From NCBI GenBank assembly GCA_017502425.1, contig JAFVVB010000226.1, positions 1 through 8,733 of the forward strand: a stretch of DNA of 8,733 nucleotides, read 5' to 3'. The DNA comes from Ruminococcus sp. Lineage in GTDB: Bacteria > Bacillota > Clostridia > Oscillospirales > Acutalibacteraceae. Positions 4,799 to 8,733 of this stretch are shown piece after piece. A program made the position numbers and the translations under genes. The notes under the pieces were generated by a model. The model searched no databases, was not told the origin of the DNA, and was given only the letters and a program-made list of their open reading frames with translations. Within the stretch, counting starts at the first letter, position 1; every line of letters starts with the position of its first letter.

Positions 4799-6310
4799 TT
4801 AGTAAACGACAACATGGGTGCCGATTTTAGCTTTTGAGTAAATCTGCTTAACCTTGGAGTAAGGTGTGTTTACGCATCCGTGGGAGCCGTTGCCGATGTA
4901 GGTGGTGCCACCGTACTCGGAAGAGCTACGCCATGTGGAGTCGTGGATACCGCAGCCTGAGTATGTGAACGCGAGCCAGTAGTTAACGTTTACACACCAT
5001 GTAGGACCTGTTAAAGTAGCAGGTGATGAACGCTGCCATACTTTATATGCGCCCTTAGGAGTTGAGTAGCCGTAGTAGTTACCGGTAACGACAGGAGTCT
5101 CTACGTAGAGCTTGCCGTTGATGTAGTACCACATACGCTGCTGTTTGATACTGATTTCGATGTATGTATTACCGATACTCTTACCGTAGGCTTTATTAGA
5201 GATAGTCTTGCTAGTGCTTAAGTATGAGCCGTAGACTTTATTAGTGCCAACGTAGGTGTATGGTTTAATTCTGAAGTAGTACTTCACACCGTTTTTAAGT
5301 CTTGGTGTGTTTAAGTAAGTGTTCTTAGTAGTTTTTAAGAGAGTGTAAGGACCAGCGTGCTTAGTGGAGTAGTAAACGTCGTAGCCTTTAGCGTAAGCGT
5401 TTTTCTTCCATACAAAGCTTGCACGGCTTACCTGAGTAGTAGAACTGCTCAGTGCAGGAGCACACAATGAGGCTAATGTTCTCAGTGTTTTACCTGTGCC
5501 GTAGTAGGTTCTGCCTTTGTACATCTCGCGGTAAGCGACTACCTTATAGTTATACGCTCTGCCTTTAGAAACCTTTTTATCGGTGAAGATAGTAGTTTTA
5601 TTATTCTTAACAGTAGCGTAGTGAACGAGCTTTCCGTTAGTAGCGGCGTGCTGGCGGTAAATGCGGTAGCCGTCAGCCTTTTCGTTTCTGTTCCATGAAA
5701 TTTCAATCATAGTAGAGCTGCGACGAAGTGTAGGCTTATTAGTAGCGGCAGGCTGAGTAGCAGTAGTGCCTGTACCGTATTCGCCGTAGTATTTCTTAGA
5801 GCCTTTTTCAACGAAAGCACGAACCTTAAAGCCGTATGGTGTAGTGTGAGAAAGGTTCTTTACGGTGATTTTAGTAGAAGAAGTGGTTACTAAAAGCTTA
5901 TAGTCTTTATCTTTGTCAAAGTTTTTAATGTAAACACAGTAGCCGTCAGCACCTTTTACAGCAGCCCAGTGGAAAACAATCTGAGAAGGGGTGCCTGAGT
6001 CTTTAATAAGTGATCCGACTTTACCGACTTTGATGTCTTCTTCGGTAGAAGGCTCGGTTGATGGTTCACTCGACGGTGGCATAGTACCGATTTCGGTTTC
6101 TTGAGTGCTCTCGATTGACTCCTCGGTAGAAGTAGTAGCGTCAGTAGGAGCAGAAAGCTCAGTAGCGAGTGTAGCCTCAGTAGCTTCAGTAGCTACATTT
6201 GAGCCTTCAGTAGGTGTGTCGGTAGCACCAACGTGTACAGTAACAATAGTACTGAGTACAACGATGAGCACCAGCACAATGCTGATGATTTTCTTAAAGC
6301 TTTTTTTCAT
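4799..6310 (-). CDS. Secreted L,D-transpeptidase (YkuD) with three FN3-like domains
   Basis: A 503-residue cell-envelope enzyme. L,D-transpeptidases form 3-3 peptidoglycan cross-links or attach proteins to the wall, using a catalytic Cys. The start at 6310 is preferred: GAGG (6321-6318) is 7 bases away, whereas the in-frame ATG at 6316 is only one base from it. The signal sequence is residues 1-29 (cleavage likely after VGA). Residues 31-93 are a low-complexity Thr/Ser/Glu/Ala linker (ATEATEAT). Three fibronectin-III-like domains span about 95-182, 190-278 and 283-372, each with W...A.GY.(V/I)Y and Y.(F/Y)(K/R)V/I signatures. The YkuD domain is 380-503 with GIHD (His456) and SHGCVN (His477, Cys479), the complete HxnSHGC motif. 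The fold order and intact catalytic residues make activity likely. The substrate and the role of the FN3 domains are inferred. Confidence 0.93.
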   Translation of the reverse strand: MKKSFKKIISIVLVLIVVLSTIVTVHVGATDTPTEGSNVATEATEATLATELSAPTDATTSTEESIESTQETEIGTMPPSSEPSTEPSTEEDIKVGKVGSLIKDSGTPSQIVFHWAAVKGADGYCVYIKNFDKDKDYKLLVTTSSTKITVKNLSHTTPYGFKVRAFVEKGSKKYYGEYGTGTTATQPAATNKPTLRRSSTMIEISWNRNEKADGYRIYRQHAATNGKLVHYATVKNNKTTIFTDKKVSKGRAYNYKVVAYREMYKGRTYYGTGKTLRTLASLCAPALSSSTTQVSRASFVWKKNAYAKGYDVYYSTKHAGPYTLLKTTKNTYLNTPRLKNGVKYYFRIKPYTYVGTNKVYGSYLSTSKTISNKAYGKSIGNTYIEISIKQQRMWYYINGKLYVETPVVTGNYYGYSTPKGAYKVWQRSSPATLTGPTWCVNVNYWLAFTYSGCGIHDSTWRSSSEYGGTTYIGNGSHGCVNTPYSKVKQIYSKAKIGTHVVVY

Positions 6311-6316
6311 TGTCAT

Positions 6317-6562
6317 ACCTCATTCTGCAATAATATATACATATATGTAGAATCCCCAAAAATAATCACACATATCATAAGGGATAGTAATACATTTTAT
6401 GTTCTTTATTAGAATTATAATAAAATTTTTTTAAAAATATTTTAATTAATTTCAAAATGATGGTAAAAAGGGTATTTTTAATTCTATAATCGAAATAAAA
6501 ACGCGGTTTTATAGTATAGAATTAACGTACATTACTATACATTATGTATTAGGAGGATTTTT
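6317..6562. promoter_or_regulatory. Divergent intergenic region between the L,D-transpeptidase gene and fhs
   Basis: Very AT-rich; it must hold both divergent promoters. On the plus strand TATAAT at 6485-6490 is the best -10 for fhs, but no convincing -35 lies at 16-18 bases. A 7-bp inverted repeat TATAGTA (6510-6516)/TACTATA (6533-6539), 16 bases apart, lies between that -10 and the ribosome binding site. On the minus strand a TATGAT (near 6374-6379) is a weak -10 candidate. ACATATATGT (6340-6349) is a short palindrome near the L,D-transpeptidase start. No RNA gene is recognised. Confidence 0.45.
6551..6556 (+). promoter_or_regulatory. Ribosome binding site of fhs
   Basis: A consensus AGGAGG sits 6 bases before the ATG at 6563 and fixes the start of fhs. 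Confidence 0.92.
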
Positions 6563-8251
6563 ATGGCACAAGATATTGTGAAATCAGATATTGAAATAGC
6601 GCAGTCAGTTGAGATGGCTCATATTTCAGAAATTGCTAAGAAAGCTCAGATTGATGAAAAGTACATTGAGTACTACGGAAGACACAAGGCTAAAATCGAT
6701 TTATCATTACTTTCAGAAAGTGATAAAAAAGACGGTAAGCTGATTTTAGTAACCGCTATTACACCAACTCCTGCGGGTGAGGGTAAGACTACTACTACTA
6801 TCGGTCTTGCTGACGGATTAAACGCTCTTGATAAAAACGTATGCGTTGCACTCAGAGAACCGTCACTTGGTCCTGTGTTCGGAATTAAGGGCGGTGCTGC
6901 AGGTGGCGGTTACGCTCAGGTAGTACCTATGGAAGATATCAACCTGCATTTTACCGGTGACTTCCACGCTATCGGTGCGGCTAATAACTTACTGGCTGCT
7001 ATGCTCGATAACCACATTCACCACGGAAACGCACTCAACATTGACCCTAGACGTATCACATGGAAAAGATGCGTTGATATGAATGACAGACAGTTAAGAT
7101 TCGTAGTAGACGGTTTAGGTGGCAGAGTTAACGGTGTGCCACGTGAGGACGGCTACGATATTACAGTAGCGTCTGAGATTATGGCGGTGCTGTGCTTAGC
7201 TAATTCTATCACCGATTTAAAAGCAAGACTTTCCCGTATTATAGTAGGCTACACATACGACGAGAAACCTGTTACAGCAGGAGATCTGAAGGCAACAGGT
7301 GCTATGACAGCGCTTTTAAAAGATGCGTTAAAGCCTAATTTAGTCCAGACACTCGAAAAAACTCCGGCACTCGTGCACGGTGGTCCTTTCGCTAATATTG
7401 CTCACGGATGCAACTCTGTTATCGCTACTAAGATGGCTATGAAGCTTTCTGACTATGCTATCACAGAAGCAGGCTTCGGTGCTGACTTAGGTGCTGAGAA
7501 GTTCTTGGACATCAAGTGCCGTTACGCAGGACTCAATCCGTCTGCTGTTGTTATCGTTGCTACTATCCGTGCTCTTAAAATGCACGGCGGCGTTCCTAAG
7601 ACCGAATTAAACGGCGAGAACTTAGATGCACTCAAAAAGGGTATTCCGAACCTCTTACGTCACCTTTCTAACATCAAAGACGTATACAAGCTCCCGTCAG
7701 TAGTGGCTGTGAATCGTTTCCCTACCGATACTGATAAGGAAGTTGAGCTCATTATCGACGAGTGTAAGAAGCTAGGCGTTAACGTAGTGCTCTCCGACGT
7801 ATGGGCAAAAGGCTCACAGGGCGGTATCGAGCTTGCGAAAGAAGTTATTCGTCTGTGCGAAGAAGAGGATAGCTCTGAATTTACTTTCTCATATGAGCTT
7901 GATGGCACTATCGAAGATAAAATTGAGGCGGTAGTTTCGAAAGTATACCGTGGTAATAACGTGCTTTACTCAAAGCAGGCTAAAAAGCAGATAGCCGACC
8001 TTACCAAAAACGGCTTTGATAAAATCCCTGTATGTATCGCAAAAACTCAGTACAGCTTTTCTGATGACCCTGCAAAGCTCGGTGCTCCTGAGAATTTTGA
8101 CATAGAAGTCAAAAACGTCAAAGTATCCGCAGGTGCAGGCTTTGTGGTAGTACTGACTGGTGATATTATGACTATGCCGGGACTTCCTAAGGTTCCTGCC
8201 GCTGAGAAAATCGACGTTGATGAAAATGGAGTTATCTCAGGTTTATTCTGA
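6563..8251 (+). CDS. fhs: Formate-tetrahydrofolate ligase
   Basis: A cytosolic enzyme of 562 residues (family about 556) that joins formate to tetrahydrofolate with ATP hydrolysis, giving 10-formyl-THF for purine and formyl-Met-tRNA synthesis or the methyl branch of acetogenesis. The ATP-binding loop TPTPAGEGKTTTT is at residues 67-79. The family signature runs over 98-133 (REPSLGPVFGIKGGAAGG, then PMEDINLHFTGD). GGPFANIAHGCNS is at 273-285, VATIRALKMHGG at 332-343 and the C-terminal MTMPGLPKVP at 536-545. The frame is intact, full length, with start set by AGGAGG. It is monocistronic, ending in its own terminator. No other folate one-carbon genes are adjacent, so the window does not tell whether it serves biosynthesis or acetogenesis. 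Confidence 0.97.
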   Translation: MAQDIVKSDIEIAQSVEMAHISEIAKKAQIDEKYIEYYGRHKAKIDLSLLSESDKKDGKLILVTAITPTPAGEGKTTTTIGLADGLNALDKNVCVALREPSLGPVFGIKGGAAGGGYAQVVPMEDINLHFTGDFHAIGAANNLLAAMLDNHIHHGNALNIDPRRITWKRCVDMNDRQLRFVVDGLGGRVNGVPREDGYDITVASEIMAVLCLANSITDLKARLSRIIVGYTYDEKPVTAGDLKATGAMTALLKDALKPNLVQTLEKTPALVHGGPFANIAHGCNSVIATKMAMKLSDYAITEAGFGADLGAEKFLDIKCRYAGLNPSAVVIVATIRALKMHGGVPKTELNGENLDALKKGIPNLLRHLSNIKDVYKLPSVVAVNRFPTDTDKEVELIIDECKKLGVNVVLSDVWAKGSQGGIELAKEVIRLCEEEDSSEFTFSYELDGTIEDKIEAVVSKVYRGNNVLYSKQAKKQIADLTKNGFDKIPVCIAKTQYSFSDDPAKLGAPENFDIEVKNVKVSAGAGFVVVLTGDIMTMPGLPKVPAAEKIDVDENGVISGLF

Positions 8252-8310
8252 TTTAATTTATTTTGTCAGGAATCTGAATTTTGCGTAAGTAATAATATAT
8301 ATATGATAAA

Positions 8311-8341
8311 AGCAGCGTACCTTTTTAGTGCGCTGTTTTTT
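8311..8341 (+). terminator. Intrinsic terminator of fhs
   Basis: CAGCGTAC (8313-8320) pairs with GTGCGCTG (8328-8335) around CTTTTTA, followed by six T and GTTT. The single imperfect pair is U-G on the plus strand and A-C on the minus strand, agreeing with plus-strand function. The stem resembles the minus-strand GGCGTACC hairpin family in sequence. Confidence 0.88.
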
Positions 8342-8358
8342 GTTTATGAGCGTTTTGT

Positions 8359-8390
8359 AAAAAAGCCCACGCAGGGACTCTAAAGGTGGG
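8359..8390 (-). terminator. Possible weak minus-strand terminator
   Basis: On the minus strand CCCAC (8390-8386) can pair with GTGGG (8370-8366), followed by C and six T (8364-8359). The stem is only 5 bp and the loop is 15 bases, so this is tentative. It would stop minus-strand transcription coming from the right of the window toward fhs. Confidence 0.35.
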
Positions 8391-8426
8391 TAGCATTTAT
8401 TAACATTTTTAGAGAGGGCATAAAAA

Positions 8427-8518
8427 CCGTCCCCTACGATTTTTTAAGGTCTTCCTGCTCCGTACGTAAAAATGAAACCGATATTCTCCTTATGCGACGA
8501 TGTGACTTTATAAAAGCC
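8427..8518 (+). repeat. 92-base direct repeat, copy A
   Basis: It begins with CCGTCCCCTACGA, the end of the GC-rich REP-like unit, and continues through AAGGTCTTCCTGCTCCGTACG to CTTTATAAAAGCC. It recurs at 8644-8733 with two substitutions and a 2-base deletion. A 13-codon ATG frame (8473 to a TAA at 8512) is destroyed by that deletion in copy B, so the repeat is probably not coding. Confidence 0.92.
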
Positions 8519-8643
8519 CTGCTTACGGGAATAATTCGGGGACCCCAAAATCTGAGATTTTGGGGATAGGAGGAGCAAGCCGAAAGATGTAGATTTTGCG
8601 GATAGCATAATCGAAATCGACAGGTTTTGTGACGACGCGGTTG
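8519..8643. repeat. Spacer segment of the right-end composite repeat, with a strong hairpin
   Basis: The 125 bases between the two direct-repeat copies contain a perfect 10-bp palindrome CCCCAAAATC (8543-8552)/GATTTTGGGG (8556-8565) with loop TGA. Neither strand has a T-run right after the stem, so it is not a typical terminator. The segment ends in GACGACGCGGTTG, which resembles the arm and loop of the GC-rich repeat, joining it to copy B. Only one copy of this segment lies in the window. No gene is recognised. Confidence 0.6.
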
Positions 8644-8733
8644 CCGTCCCCTACGATTTTTTAAGGTCTTCCTGCTCCGTACGTAAAAATGAAACCGTTA
8701 TTCTTTATGCGACGATGTAACTTTATAAAAGCC
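8644..8733 (+). repeat. 92-base direct repeat, copy B (reaches the window edge)
   Basis: It repeats 8427-8518 at a distance of 215-217 bases, with GATA changed to GTTA, CTCCTTATG shortened to CTTTATG, and TGTGAC changed to TGTAAC. It ends with the window at the same GCC that ends copy A, so an array may continue to the right. Confidence 0.92.

Noticed and set aside
6105..6350. Plus-strand frame opposite the start of the L,D-transpeptidase gene
   Set aside because: The Val/Ala/Ser repeats are the antisense of the Thr/Glu/Ala linker codons.
8473..8514. Tiny peptide gene in the 92-base repeat
   Set aside because: The 13-codon frame lacks a ribosome binding site and is frame-shifted by a 2-base deletion in the second copy.
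8543..8565. Terminator call for the CCCCAAAATC/GATTTTGGGG palindrome
   Set aside because: The stem is perfect, but neither strand has a T-run immediately 3' of it, so it was kept only as a structural part of the composite repeat.

Overview
The window looks like a chromosomal segment from a moderately AT-rich, Gram-positive anaerobe of the Clostridia, most likely a Ruminococcus-like member of the Oscillospiraceae. The pointers are a T-box leader, AGGAGG ribosome binding sites, secreted proteins with dockerin-type DxDxD...DAT repeats, a fibronectin-III/YkuD L,D-transpeptidase with a Ser/Thr/Glu-rich linker, ATP-type PEP carboxykinase and formate-tetrahydrofolate ligase. No rRNA, tRNA, CRISPR array, transposase or phage gene is visible. 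The genus is an inference.

Layout from left to right. Positions 1-314 hold a minus-strand T-box leader with a near-consensus promoter; the gene it controls lies beyond the left edge, and a dispersed repeat follows the leader terminator. A small plus-strand lipoprotein-like gene (425-838) ends in its own terminator. On the minus strand follow pckA (1066-2733), a two-gene operon of secreted dockerin-repeat paralogues (3269-3901 and 3938-4564) and an L,D-transpeptidase (4799-6310). Divergent from the last is fhs (6563-8251, plus). The final 480 bases carry no gene, only terminator-like hairpins and a composite repeat with a period of about 216 bases that runs off the right edge.

The genes do not form one pathway. 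pckA and fhs are core metabolism (the oxaloacetate/PEP interconversion and formate activation to 10-formyl-THF). The dockerin-repeat pair and the L,D-transpeptidase are exported surface or cell-wall functions. Each has its own transcription unit.

The most unusual content is non-coding. A GC-rich repeat (unit about 42-49 bases, two hairpins) occurs whole or in part at 1-30, 961-986, 993-1034, 3116-3158, 3165-3207, near 8427 and near 8645. One arrangement abuts the pckA stop codon, and inverted copies flank the pckA locus. A second family, a minus-strand terminator hairpin with arms ACGGCGTACC/GGTACGCCGT, recurs at 919-944, 3039-3064 and 4757-4782. I see no clear evidence for a new multi-gene defence or enzymatic system; the repeats and the unassigned paralogue pair are the parts worth following up.
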